Positions 25,166-33,762 of a DNA stretch of 64,000 nucleotides are shown in pieces; the first letter of the stretch is position 1; each line of letters starts with the position of its first letter. Both the position numbers and the translations under genes were made by a program. A model generated the notes under the pieces. It did not search any database. It had not been told where the DNA came from and saw only the letters and a list, made by a program, of their open reading frames with translations. This DNA comes from Bacillota bacterium (GTDB lineage Bacteria > Bacillota > Clostridia > Christensenellales > JAEXRW01). The stretch is taken from assembly GCA_023454175.1 (NCBI GenBank), contig JAEXRW010000003.1:101916-165915 (forward strand). The letters run 5' to 3'.

Positions 25166-26731
25166 TCATGTCTTGAACCTTTCATATATCGCATGGTTCA
25201 GCCCCGCAAGGCTCCCCTGGATGTTTTTGTATATCGCTTGGTAATGTTCCGAATACCGCTCGTGCATCGTTTTATCCGGGGTATAGGTCCTGCCCGGTCT
25301 GCAGGTACTCGATACCGCATCTTTTTCATCTTTATAGACATGAGTACCGATCCCCGCCAGCAGCGCCGCGCCCAGCGGTGTGGCTTCGTATACGTCCGGT
25401 ATTTTAATGGTCCTTCCTGTTACATCAGCCTTGTTCTGCATCCAGAATGCGTTCCGGGCTGCGCCGCCCACGCCCAGGATTTTGTCCGCCCTGATGCCTG
25501 ACGCCGCTTCCAATGCCTCGAGTATTCCCCGGAATTGGTAGTTCAGCCCCTCGACCATGGCTCGGATCATCCCGCCCCTTGTCACATCATTGCTGAGCCC
25601 GATGAAAGCACCCAGCGACCGGCTGTCGGCAACCGGCGCATATGCCCCCGAGAAATGCGGCAGGAAAAAGCATCCGTTTGAATCGCCTGCCGCCGCTTTT
25701 TCCATCAGTCGTTCCCAAACGCCCGTTTCCTGTCCGGTCATCTGCTCCTCGAATGCGAATTGCCCCTTGAACCACTCCAGCATGTCTGCGCATACGCCCG
25801 AACCGACACAGCAGGACTTTCCCCTTGCCGCATGGCTTTCGATATAGCATCCGCTGTCAAATATTGCTCTGCTCTTCTGTACCTTGGTGACGGTCTGTAC
25901 CGCCATTTCCCATGTCCCTGTGACATTTAAAACGTTTTGTGGCGTGATGCACCCCACAGCCAATGCCGCGCAGATATAGTCGTGGCCCCCCTGGATGACA
26001 GGCGTACCCTTTTTCAGGCTTGTTTTCCGGCTGGCGGCTTCCGTGACAGTGCCGATGGGCGTACCGCTTTGCACGCATTCCGGGAATATGTGCAGTGGTA
26101 TGTCTGCGGCTGTAATTAACCTGTCGACCCATTTGCATGTCTCGGGGTCGAACACCGAGGTCGTGCACGCCATGGAATAGTCAATGGTCTTGGACCCGCA
26201 CAGCATGTGGTTGATATAGTCCTCTGCCAGCAGCCACTTGTCCGTTTTTTCCATGATAGCCGGATGGTTCTCTTTTATCCACATCATCCTGTATATGCTG
26301 TCGATATGCATGGCCTGTTTGCCCGTCAGGCGGAATATTTCATCCCTGCCCATGCAGTTGCTGAAACGGGAAGCCTGTCCTTCGGTCCGCGGGCAGTGCC
26401 AGGAGATCATCGGATACAGGGCGTTGCCGACCTTGTTGATGGGCAGCCCGTCCATGCCAAATCCCGTCACGGCCACGCCCCGGATGGCACCGGTGTCGGG
26501 TAATCGGCAAACCGCCTCCCGAATGGCATCCGCCGTGGCGTCCCACAGCCTTTCCGGCTCCCATACGCACCAGGACGGGTGCGCAGGATCATCGTGGGTC
26601 AATGGCGTACCCCGGCTCCCTTTTGAGATCGTGTTCCCCGTCTCGTCATAGATCACAGCCTTTATGCTCGTGGACCCTATGTCGATCCCCATCAGATATG
26701 GCATGCGCTCCGCGTTACCCGATGAATTCAT
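25166..26731 (-). CDS. FGGY-family carbohydrate kinase (xylulokinase-like)
   Basis: 521 residues, normal for FGGY kinases. ATP-binding phosphate-1 motif MGIDIGSTSIKAVIYDETG at the N-terminus; catalytic Asp expected in the central GFGMDGLP segment; the C-terminal FGGY signature region GVGGAARNAFWMQNKADVTG. It phosphorylates a ketose or related sugar; the exact sugar is not readable. Start 26731 (AGGT six bases upstream) overlaps the cupin gene by 17 bp; ATG 26704 is an alternative. Its neighbours are the cupin, reductase and 3-epimerase genes, so it should feed the 3-epimerase. Confidence 0.92.
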   Translation of the reverse strand: MNSSGNAERMPYLMGIDIGSTSIKAVIYDETGNTISKGSRGTPLTHDDPAHPSWCVWEPERLWDATADAIREAVCRLPDTGAIRGVAVTGFGMDGLPINKVGNALYPMISWHCPRTEGQASRFSNCMGRDEIFRLTGKQAMHIDSIYRMMWIKENHPAIMEKTDKWLLAEDYINHMLCGSKTIDYSMACTTSVFDPETCKWVDRLITAADIPLHIFPECVQSGTPIGTVTEAASRKTSLKKGTPVIQGGHDYICAALAVGCITPQNVLNVTGTWEMAVQTVTKVQKSRAIFDSGCYIESHAARGKSCCVGSGVCADMLEWFKGQFAFEEQMTGQETGVWERLMEKAAAGDSNGCFFLPHFSGAYAPVADSRSLGAFIGLSNDVTRGGMIRAMVEGLNYQFRGILEALEAASGIRADKILGVGGAARNAFWMQNKADVTGRTIKIPDVYEATPLGAALLAGIGTHVYKDEKDAVSSTCRPGRTYTPDKTMHERYSEHYQAIYKNIQGSLAGLNHAIYERFKT

Positions 26732-27224
26732 CCACGACCTGTATCCGCTTTTCCTCGGGGATGTTCAGCACGATACAGTCCGTCGCATAGGTCCGCTCGG
26801 GCAGGCAGCAGAGGATATGCACCGCCTTGCACCGGTAGGGGAAACCCGCCTGGTGCCACACGCCCGGCCGCGTCACCATCATCGTCCCTTTGGGGATGAG
26901 AAATACTTCGATCAGTTCGGACGGGTCCTCTCCCTCGGGTATTGCCGGGGCCACATGCATCAGGTAATCCCCGTCCAGCACGAGGATGGCTTCACAGGTG
27001 TGGTTATGGTATTCTGCGCAGTCGATCACCCATTCCCGTTCATTGACCACACACGCGGAAAAGGATACGGTATTGGTGTTGCCGAGGTAAGACTGTGCCA
27101 TATCCCGGTAAAATGTCACCGGCGGCGTTCCCAGGTGGCAGCCCTGCGGCTCCAGGATGCTGGCATAGCTGCCGTACGGTGCGAAAGCTTCCGGTGTCAG
27201 CCTCTTGATACCCGTTTTTCTCAT
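26715..27224 (-). CDS. cupin protein of the ureidoglycolate lyase (AllA)-like family
   Basis: 169 residues. The opening KRLTPEAFAPYGSYASIL has the pattern of AllA-type cupins, and the two cupin motifs are present (DCAEYHNHTCEAILVLDGD with metal-type His/Glu, and GVWHQAGFPYR). AGGAGG eight bases before the ATG. In a sugar operon with no other allantoin genes, purine degradation is unlikely; an isomerase, lyase or sugar-binding role is an inference. It overlaps the kinase start, indicating co-translation. Confidence 0.75.
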   Translation of the reverse strand: MRKTGIKRLTPEAFAPYGSYASILEPQGCHLGTPPVTFYRDMAQSYLGNTNTVSFSACVVNEREWVIDCAEYHNHTCEAILVLDGDYLMHVAPAIPEGEDPSELIEVFLIPKGTMMVTRPGVWHQAGFPYRCKAVHILCCLPERTYATDCIVLNIPEEKRIQVVDEFIG

Positions 27225-27312
27225 CGCGATAACCTCCTTTTTGTTCTTCTGACCCCTTTTTGGGTCATTTATGAACCGTAGTATGGCGCAGGAACTCTTG
27301 ATTTGTCCCTTA

Positions 27313-27347
27313 ATGAAGTTCCGGGGGGCTTTCGCCCCCCGGCTTCA
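27313..27347 (-). terminator. strong GC hairpin after the aldo/keto reductase gene
   Basis: A perfect 9-bp stem CCGGGGGGC / GCCCCCCGG with a 4-base loop (27321-27342), extended by TGAAG/CTTCA across a two-base bulge. No T-run on the minus strand, so it may be a processing or attenuating hairpin within the operon rather than a full stop. Confidence 0.55.
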
Positions 27348-27436
27348 GGAAGGAGGAAACATCCTGCTCTGCCCCAGTGCTTTGATCATGAGCTTTCCAC
27401 GAATGATACTGCTTTTTATTTGGTTTGAAAAAGCCT

Positions 27437-28381
27437 TCATCCGATGATTTCTTTATATTTCTTTTCGATATAGGCCAGCTCATCGGCGGTCAGTTCCCAG
27501 TCCGCCGCACTGGCATTTTCATACGCCATCTCCGGAGTCGTGGCGCCCATCAGCGAGCAGGTCACGCCCGGTTGTGCCAGCACCCAGTTGATGGATACCT
27601 GCGCCACGGTGGTGCCTTTATCGCCCGCGATACCGCGCAGCACGTCCAGGAGTTTCTGGCACTTGGACCACATCGGTTCTTCATAAAAAGCATAGAACGC
27701 TGAGCGCAGCTCTTTGCCGCCTGTCACCGGTTTTTCCATCTTGCCCGTCAATATGCCGCCGCCCAGGGAGCCGTATGTGATGACCCCCACATCGTTCTTC
27801 TTGCAGAAAGGCAGTATCCCGTTTTCAATTGAGATGCGGTTCAGCATGCTCATGGGGGGCTGTACGGCGGATATGTCCGCGATATCGATGCCTTTTTGTA
27901 TCAGTGTGGTATCAAAGTTGGACACACCGATGGCGCGTATCTTTCCTTCTTTTTTGAACTTGGTCATCAGTTCAAGTGCGTCGTCGATGCTGTTGTTGAG
28001 ATCCGGCCAGTGTATGAAATACAGATCGATGTAGTCCGTCTCCAGCCTGCGGAGGGAGTCTTCCAGTTCGCGCCGCATGATATTTGTGTTCAGGCAGCGG
28101 ACATATTCGCCGTTTATGCGCAGTACGCCGAGCTTCGTCGCCAGAACGACTTTGTCACGCAGCCCTTTGATGGCTTTGGCCACCACCCTTTCCGAAGCGC
28201 CGTCCAGGCCATAGGCGGCCGCCGTATCCACCATGTTTACACCCGCGTCGATAGATGCCCTGACGGCGTCGATGGCGAGTTTTTCATCCACATCCCCGAA
28301 AAAATCGTTGCCCATCTCCCACGTGCCCTGGCCGATGACGGAAATATCGATACCGCTGTTGCCCATTCTCCTGTACTTCAT
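27437..28381 (-). CDS. aldo/keto reductase
   Basis: 314 residues, NADPH-dependent carbonyl reductase with a TIM-barrel fold. The catalytic tetrad can be traced: Asp and Tyr in MVDTAAAYG, Lys in LATKLGV, His in YFIHWPD; the NADP-binding end VSINWVLAQPGVTCSLMGAT is present. AGGAGG lies nine bases before the ATG. In the sugar operon it probably interconverts an aldose or ketose with its alcohol or a deoxy/keto sugar. A hairpin and 210 bp separate it from the cupin gene downstream. Confidence 0.9.
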   Translation of the reverse strand: MKYRRMGNSGIDISVIGQGTWEMGNDFFGDVDEKLAIDAVRASIDAGVNMVDTAAAYGLDGASERVVAKAIKGLRDKVVLATKLGVLRINGEYVRCLNTNIMRRELEDSLRRLETDYIDLYFIHWPDLNNSIDDALELMTKFKKEGKIRAIGVSNFDTTLIQKGIDIADISAVQPPMSMLNRISIENGILPFCKKNDVGVITYGSLGGGILTGKMEKPVTGGKELRSAFYAFYEEPMWSKCQKLLDVLRGIAGDKGTTVAQVSINWVLAQPGVTCSLMGATTPEMAYENASAADWELTADELAYIEKKYKEIIG

Positions 28382-28466
28382 TTTGTATTACCTCCTCATA
28401 AATGATAATGTATATGCGTTGTGTAATTGTTTATGATGCCTTGTCGCATGCGTACGTACTATGATC

Positions 28467-29513
28467 TTATTTTGAACGATGGTACGATGCCGGCGGGTAG
28501 TTCCCGTATTCTTTCAGGGTCTCCAGCATCGCGATATAGTTTTCGGGCTTCACCGCGCTGTGGATGGTGTTGCTGGAGGAGAGGATATATCCGCCTCCCG
28601 GCGCGCCGGTCTCTATGCACCGCCTCGTCTCCTCGATGGTCTCGGTGACGCTTTTGAAAGTCAGCGTATAGGCGCAGTCCACGTTGCCCTTTATCGCGAT
28701 ACGGTTGCCGTATGTCTTTTTGATGGTTGCCAGGTCCATCCCCGCGATGGGGTCTATGGGGTCCAGGCAGTCAAATCCCGCGTCCAGGATGTCGTCGATG
28801 ATGGGCATGATATTCCCGTCCGTATGCTTGATGACGTACAGCCCCATCTCCTTGTACGCCTGCACGCACCGCTTCAATTCAGGTGCAAACAGCTTTTTGA
28901 ATGTCCCCGGTGAGCAGAAGGGCCCGCCGTTGTGTGCGTAGTCGTCCCCGGTGTAGACGATCTTCACGCCGCGCCTCATGGCTTCCTTCGCCATCTCGAT
29001 GTTCACGTCCACCGCCATCCGGATCACGGCCTCGATGAATTCCGGTGCGTCGTAAAGGTTTATCATGAATTCGTCGTACGGCATCAGCCTCGAGGGGATC
29101 GACCATACGTCGTTCAGGTGCAGGATGATGGCCTTGTCGCGGCCGTATCTCTCCAGATAGGCTTCAAGCGTGCTGTATCGCGCCGGGTCCTCCGGGTCTG
29201 GCGGGCGGTACCGCCCCAGGTCTTCCATGGATTTCACGGGTCCGTCCAGCGGGAAGGAATGCGCCTCTCCGGAGTAGCGTTTCAGCATCCCCCATTCGTC
29301 TTTTACGATCCCGTCGTCCAGCTGCTCGCTTTTATAGTCCAGGTCCACGCACAGCGCATCCAGCCCCATTCGATAGACAAAATCTTCGTAGCTTGCGTCT
29401 GGACTGATCGCCTGTATGACCTTTTTGTCGATTGCCCATTCAAATGTGGGGACACGGTCCGTTTCTTCCCTTCGCAGCGTCCGCAGCACCCGTTCGTTCG
29501 AATTCATTTCCAT
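28467..29513 (-). CDS. URO-D-family protein in a sugar operon
   Basis: 348 residues, uroporphyrinogen-decarboxylase superfamily (methyltransferase MtaA/CmuA-like branch) by NERVLRTLRREETDRVP at the start, IKHTDGNIMPIIDD and LDPIDPIAGMDLATIKK, and IKGNVDCAYTL. It lacks the substrate-binding opening motif of true heme-pathway URO-D, and no tetrapyrrole gene is nearby. Function in this context is unknown. Possible first codons at 29513 or two codons downstream. It is placed between the 3-epimerase and the aldo/keto reductase, 31 bp from the former. A relative, only distantly similar, is encoded at 59960-61186. Confidence 0.82.
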   Translation of the reverse strand: MEMNSNERVLRTLRREETDRVPTFEWAIDKKVIQAISPDASYEDFVYRMGLDALCVDLDYKSEQLDDGIVKDEWGMLKRYSGEAHSFPLDGPVKSMEDLGRYRPPDPEDPARYSTLEAYLERYGRDKAIILHLNDVWSIPSRLMPYDEFMINLYDAPEFIEAVIRMAVDVNIEMAKEAMRRGVKIVYTGDDYAHNGGPFCSPGTFKKLFAPELKRCVQAYKEMGLYVIKHTDGNIMPIIDDILDAGFDCLDPIDPIAGMDLATIKKTYGNRIAIKGNVDCAYTLTFKSVTETIEETRRCIETGAPGGGYILSSSNTIHSAVKPENYIAMLETLKEYGNYPPASYHRSK

Positions 29514-29544
29514 GTCTACTCAGCCATTAATTTATATACTTTTT

Positions 29545-30426
29545 TCAGTCGTTGCCGTCCTTTGTTTTCCCCTGCTGGATGAATTCACTTGATGCCATCA
29601 TCTTCTGGGTGATGAACTGCCGCGCCTTGCGCACCTCTTCCACCGGGTCATTTGTACCGTTTGCCCACATCTCCACCACAAAGGGCCCGCTGTAATCCAC
29701 CCTGCGCAGCATGTTGAATACCGATACAAAGTCCACGATCCCCTCGCCGAAAGGTACATTGCGTATCTCGTTGGGTCGGGAGTCCTTCACATGTACAGCT
29801 ACGATATGCCCGGTCCCTTTGAGAAAGTCCTCCTCCGTCAGATAGCCCCTGGACGCCAGGTTGCCGATATCGGGGTATACGCCCAGCCAGGGGGAATTGA
29901 TCGCCTTCACGTGGTCGATCACTTTCCCTACGGAGTCCATAAAATCGTTTTCCATCGTTTCGATGGCCAGCATCACATTGTAGCCTGAAGCAAATTCCAC
30001 GCACTCGCCCAGCGATTCGCGGAACAGTCTGCGTGTGTTTTCATTGGGTTCATTGTACGACTCATCGTATCCCGCCAGCTGGATCACCCGATTTCCGATA
30101 TCCACTGAAAATTTGACCGCATCCTTGATCAGGTTTACGCCTGTCATCCGGATCGTGCGGTTCTCGCTGCCGATAGGGTACCTTCTGTTTCCCGAAAGGC
30201 ACATCGTCAGGATGGGTACACCCGTTTTTGCGGTTGCCTTTGCCAGTGCGAGCTTTTCCTTTGCTGTCCATTTCATCCGGCTCAGCCGCTTGTCGCTTTC
30301 ATCCACGCTGATTTCCATGAATTCATAGCCGGCGTATTTTGTCACGGCCAGCCGCTGCTCCCAGGAGTAGTCTTCCGGCAGGGCCTTTTCATACAGACCT
30401 ATTACGTTTTGCATGATGTCTTTCAA
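29545..30426 (-). CDS. L-xylulose/L-ribulose-5-phosphate 3-epimerase, UlaE/SgbU-like
   Basis: TIM-barrel epimerase/isomerase. The start NVIGLYEKALP, AIETMENDFMDS, GVYPDIGN and FVVEMW carry the metal-binding Glu, Asp and Glu residues expected of the UlaE/SgaU/SgbU group; about 294 residues. Start: TTG at 30426 has GGTGGG six bases upstream; ATG 30414 is an alternative, and the frame's ATG at 30471 lies in tandem repeats of the promoter region. First gene of the catabolic operon 30.4-25.2 kb. It would shuttle an L-pentulose-5-phosphate between kinase and 4-epimerase. Confidence 0.87.
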   Translation of the reverse strand: MKDIMQNVIGLYEKALPEDYSWEQRLAVTKYAGYEFMEISVDESDKRLSRMKWTAKEKLALAKATAKTGVPILTMCLSGNRRYPIGSENRTIRMTGVNLIKDAVKFSVDIGNRVIQLAGYDESYNEPNENTRRLFRESLGECVEFASGYNVMLAIETMENDFMDSVGKVIDHVKAINSPWLGVYPDIGNLASRGYLTEEDFLKGTGHIVAVHVKDSRPNEIRNVPFGEGIVDFVSVFNMLRRVDYSGPFVVEMWANGTNDPVEEVRKARQFITQKMMASSEFIQQGKTKDGND

Positions 30427-30443
30427 TTGCTTCCCACCTTGCG

Positions 30444-30488
30444 CCGTGCCCGCGGCACGGTTTGTTGACATATTCTATGACATATTCC
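30444..30488 (-). promoter_or_regulatory. tandem repeat operator and leader hairpin before the 3-epimerase
   Basis: TGACATATTC occurs twice at 30466-30475 and 30478-30487, 12 bp apart (GAATATGTCA on the coding strand). A weak -10 (TAGAAT, 30472-30477) lies within them. Just downstream is a palindrome CCGTGCC-cgc-GGCACGG (30444-30460), six bases before the ribosome site. Confidence 0.5.
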
Positions 30489-30554
30489 ATCGCTGTGTTA
30501 AAGTCCGTTCGTCGATTTCTGCATATCCGGGGGTATCGTATCACCCTGGGGCAT

Positions 30555-31403
30555 TCAAACAGGCATCACCCTGAAATCATTGGGCGTCATCCCCGTTCGT
30601 TTCCGGAAAGTATATACGAAATTGGATTCACTGTTGAAGCCGACCTTGTATCCGATCTCTTTTACAGACAGGTGTGTGCTTTTTAAAAGGTTCTTGGAGT
30701 GGTTGATGCGCACGCTCAGGATATATTCATATGGCGTATATCCGGTCTCCTTTTTGAACATGCGGGAGAAGTAGTACGTGCTCATCGATACCTTGTCTGA
30801 TAATTCCTCCAGCGTCAGCCTGCTGCTGAAATTGTTTTCGATATAGTTGATGGCCTCCATGGAAAGGCTCGGCTCCTCGTCGCTCGAGTTGAAACTGTTC
30901 TTGGACGAGATCATGATCAATTCCGAGAGCAGCCGTTGGATATGGCAGGATATGATCGGTTCACAGATCGTTTCCCCGTTTTCAAATATGGAGAGGATCT
31001 TGTTGCAGTATTTGGGTACGATTATATTGTTGGATGCGTTGATCACGCCGGCGGTCGCCTCATACAGGTGATCGAAGATCTCCCTGCTGGAACACCCGTT
31101 GAAATGGAACCAGATCGTTTCCCACCGTTCGTCGGTCGAGTATTCATACGGCAGGTATCCGGTCAGGGCCACATCGCCGGGCTTCAGTTCCATGCTCTTG
31201 TTTCCGTTCCGTATCGAGCCCGATCCTTCCTTTACGTACATCAGCTGGAAGTTTTCAAATCCCTTTTTCTGCACCCGGTAGTTTTTATCGCAATAGTAGT
31301 GGCCTGCTCTGTCCAGGTAGAAATACATCGTGCGCGCCGTACTGCTGATCAATGCAAAATAAGTATTGGAGTTTGGCAGTACGCCTTTTTCCGGATAGTA
31401 CAC
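30555..31403 (-). CDS. AraC-family transcriptional regulator with cupin-like sensor domain
   Basis: 282 residues. N-terminal beta-rich arm with the cupin-type segment MELKPGDVALTGYLPYEY, linker, then an AraC double helix-turn-helix (LTLEELSDKVSMSTYYFSRMF, and KEIGYKVGFNSESNFVYTFRK). Start is GTG at 31403 with AAGGGGG eight bases upstream. It lies between the ABC importer and the catabolic operon, on the same strand as both, and probably activates one or both on binding free sugar. The repeats at 30466-30487, immediately downstream of its stop, are a plausible binding site. Confidence 0.92.
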   Translation of the reverse strand: MYYPEKGVLPNSNTYFALISSTARTMYFYLDRAGHYYCDKNYRVQKKGFENFQLMYVKEGSGSIRNGNKSMELKPGDVALTGYLPYEYSTDERWETIWFHFNGCSSREIFDHLYEATAGVINASNNIIVPKYCNKILSIFENGETICEPIISCHIQRLLSELIMISSKNSFNSSDEEPSLSMEAINYIENNFSSRLTLEELSDKVSMSTYYFSRMFKKETGYTPYEYILSVRINHSKNLLKSTHLSVKEIGYKVGFNSESNFVYTFRKRTGMTPNDFRVMPV

Positions 31404-31521
31404 GGTCTATTCCCCCTTTCTAAATCTTCCGGCGATCCTGTGTTCCTTAAGGTTAAAGGTACGTTCTCTCAATGGGACCTTCCAAAATAACGCCCTTGAC
31501 CCCATATAAAACTGCTGTACG

Positions 31522-32589
31522 TCAGGCGTTGACCTTTTGCCTTACGAGCAGGTGGTTCAGCGTCACAGCCAGGATCAATACCAGGCCTTTCACCAGGGTC
31601 TGGTAAAAAGGTTCAATGACCGTCATCAGCCCCGTGGTGACGCACATGATGATCAGCGCGCCCATCACGGTCTTGAGGACCGAGCCTTCTCCGCCTGCAA
31701 ACGACGTGCCGCCCAGAAGCACTGCTATGATACAGTCCAGTTCCATCCCAGTGCCCGCGAGGGGGTTGCCCATGGATTGGTAGCTCGCGTTCGATATGCC
31801 GGCCAAAGCTGCCAGGAATCCCACGATGATATACAGCAGCCAGCCTACCTTCACCGCGTTGATGCCCGAAAGCTCCGCTGCCGTGCGGTTCCCGCCGATT
31901 GCAGCCGAATATTTACCCAGCACAGTATAGCGTTGAACGATTACCAGGATGATGATGACGGCCACGGCTACGAAAAACGCAGGCGGCAGGTCTACTCCGG
32001 GCATGATACCGTTCCTGGAATAGTCGTTGATCCACGGCTGCATGTGCATTTTCGGGCCGTTTTCCGTAAATGCCATTCCATCTTTTATGCCTGAGAGCCC
32101 CCGGGGAACTATCAGCAGTGCTGCGCCCTTGAAAAGGTTCAGCGTGACCAGCGTCGCGATGACGGGCGTGATACGCCATTTCATTACCAGCAGGCCGTTG
32201 ATGAACCCCAGCACGATCCCCAGTACCATCGTCAGCACCAGGGCCAGCCAGAAGGCGAACCCGTTGATCACCATCAGGGAGTAAACCACCGCGCTCAGGC
32301 TCAGCGCGCTGCCCACCGAAAGGTCGATGTTCCCCGATATCATCAGCAGCGTGAACCCTCCGCACAGGGTCAGGATCGGTATTGCCTTGATAAGAAGTGT
32401 GAAGATGCTGTCGATGCTCAGGAAATGGCCCCTGCCAAATAATTCTACCTGGTCCAGTTTTACGACGCTCAATATGACCACTGTCAGTATCAATACGGCA
32501 AATACGTAATACTTCTTTACGGTCATTTTCCATGCGTCAGTTTGTATACGGTCCTTCTTCATGGCTCTTTCAGGCATATCCACGTTCAT
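31522..32589 (-). CDS. sugar ABC transporter permease (RbsC-like)
   Basis: Second permease of the importer. About ten hydrophobic helices; SGNIDLSVGSALSLSAV and the coupling loop AIGGNRTAAELSGINAVKVG are diagnostic, and LDCIIAVLLGGTSFAGGEG closes the conserved core. Start ATG 32589 is preceded by GGGAGGAG; the upstream open frame to 32670 runs into the preceding permease gene. Last gene of the operon; no clear terminator was found in the 118 bp before the AraC gene. Confidence 0.9.
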   Translation of the reverse strand: MNVDMPERAMKKDRIQTDAWKMTVKKYYVFAVLILTVVILSVVKLDQVELFGRGHFLSIDSIFTLLIKAIPILTLCGGFTLLMISGNIDLSVGSALSLSAVVYSLMVINGFAFWLALVLTMVLGIVLGFINGLLVMKWRITPVIATLVTLNLFKGAALLIVPRGLSGIKDGMAFTENGPKMHMQPWINDYSRNGIMPGVDLPPAFFVAVAVIIILVIVQRYTVLGKYSAAIGGNRTAAELSGINAVKVGWLLYIIVGFLAALAGISNASYQSMGNPLAGTGMELDCIIAVLLGGTSFAGGEGSVLKTVMGALIIMCVTTGLMTVIEPFYQTLVKGLVLILAVTLNHLLVRQKVNA

Positions 32590-32644
32590 CTGCTCCTCCC
32601 AATCCAAGGCGATTAAATACTTGTTTTTAGTGTGATTGCAACTT

Positions 32645-33760
32645 CTAGCCTTTCCTTCTGCCCAGGGCAAAGTGCTGCGACATGCTTTTCATATACGTTC
32701 TGAAGCCTTCTTTTCGTATGTCCAGGGCAAATCGCTGCGCCACGATGGCCAGGAATGCCACGATGCCCTTGAATATGTATTGCAGATCGGGCGGCCATAA
32801 CATCCCGTTGACGAATGAATTCACGACTGCGAGGATCAGTGCGCCTACCACCGTACCCAGCACGGATCCAAATCCGCCCGCTATGCTGGTGCCGCCCAGC
32901 AGGGCGATGACCAGTGCGTCAAATTCATAGCCCGTCGCGCGGCTGTACATTCCCGAATTGTACTCTGAAGCCATCAGTATTCCGGTGATGCCTGCCAGCA
33001 GTGAACTGAGCAGGAAGAGGATTGTCAGGTGTTTTTCCACCTTCACGCCCGAAAGCTTTGCCGCCACCGGGTTGGCGCCGATGAGGTACGTGCGCCTGCC
33101 AAATACCGTCTTCTTTTCCAGTATGACCGCCAGTACGACCAGGAAGATCATGATCAATACGGATAGGCTTATCACCGCGATCATTTTTTCCGAATTGACC
33201 ATCTCTTCCGATTTGGCTATTGTTACATGGCCCGCCACCCCGAATATATCGGGCAGGTTGACATTTCGCTGTGCGCCCTGTGTCACGATCTGTCCGATGC
33301 CGCGTGATACGGACATGGTGCCCAGCGTGATGATGATGGACGCGACTTTCAGTTTGGCTATGAAGAATGCATTGATGGCCCCGATGACGAGCGCACCTGC
33401 CAGCGCCATCGCTACGGCCATGCCGTAGGGCAGCCCGAGCCCCCTGCTCAGGTCCGGAGCAGTCGGATCAGCCGCCTGGCAGAACCATACCGCCAGAATG
33501 CCGGTCATCGCGATGACACCGCCCACCGACATGTCGAAGTTGCCTGTTATCAGCAGGAAAGTGACGCCGATTCCCAATATGATAATGTACCAGTTATTGG
33601 TGAACAGGTTGATGATGTTGCTGATCCTGTAGAAATTGGGCAGGAAAATGCAGGCTATGGCAAAGAACGCCAACAATGCCCCGAACATAACGAGGTTGAT
33701 GAACGATTCGTCGCTCATCTTGCCCCTTATTTTTTGATTGTTTATTGTATTGCCTGCCAC
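32645..33760 (-). CDS. sugar ABC transporter permease (RbsC-like)
   Basis: First permease of the importer. Helices are evident throughout; signatures are TGNFDMSVGGVIAMTG, the loop LIGANPVAAKLSGVKVEKH and FDALVIALLGGTSIAGGFG. The start is GTG at 33760, two bases after the ATPase stop, with GGGGGG upstream. Two different permeases, one ATPase and one lipoprotein make a complete importer like that for ribose or xylose relatives, with heterodimeric channel. Confidence 0.9.
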   Translation of the reverse strand: MAGNTINNQKIRGKMSDESFINLVMFGALLAFFAIACIFLPNFYRISNIINLFTNNWYIIILGIGVTFLLITGNFDMSVGGVIAMTGILAVWFCQAADPTAPDLSRGLGLPYGMAVAMALAGALVIGAINAFFIAKLKVASIIITLGTMSVSRGIGQIVTQGAQRNVNLPDIFGVAGHVTIAKSEEMVNSEKMIAVISLSVLIMIFLVVLAVILEKKTVFGRRTYLIGANPVAAKLSGVKVEKHLTILFLLSSLLAGITGILMASEYNSGMYSRATGYEFDALVIALLGGTSIAGGFGSVLGTVVGALILAVVNSFVNGMLWPPDLQYIFKGIVAFLAIVAQRFALDIRKEGFRTYMKSMSQHFALGRRKG

Positions 33761-33762
33761 CG

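Noticed and set aside
26715..27224. Purine (allantoin) degradation
   Set aside because: Only the AllA-like cupin fold supports it; all neighbours are sugar genes.
28467..29513. Heme biosynthesis uroporphyrinogen decarboxylase
   Set aside because: Lacks the heme-type N-terminal substrate motif and any tetrapyrrole neighbour.
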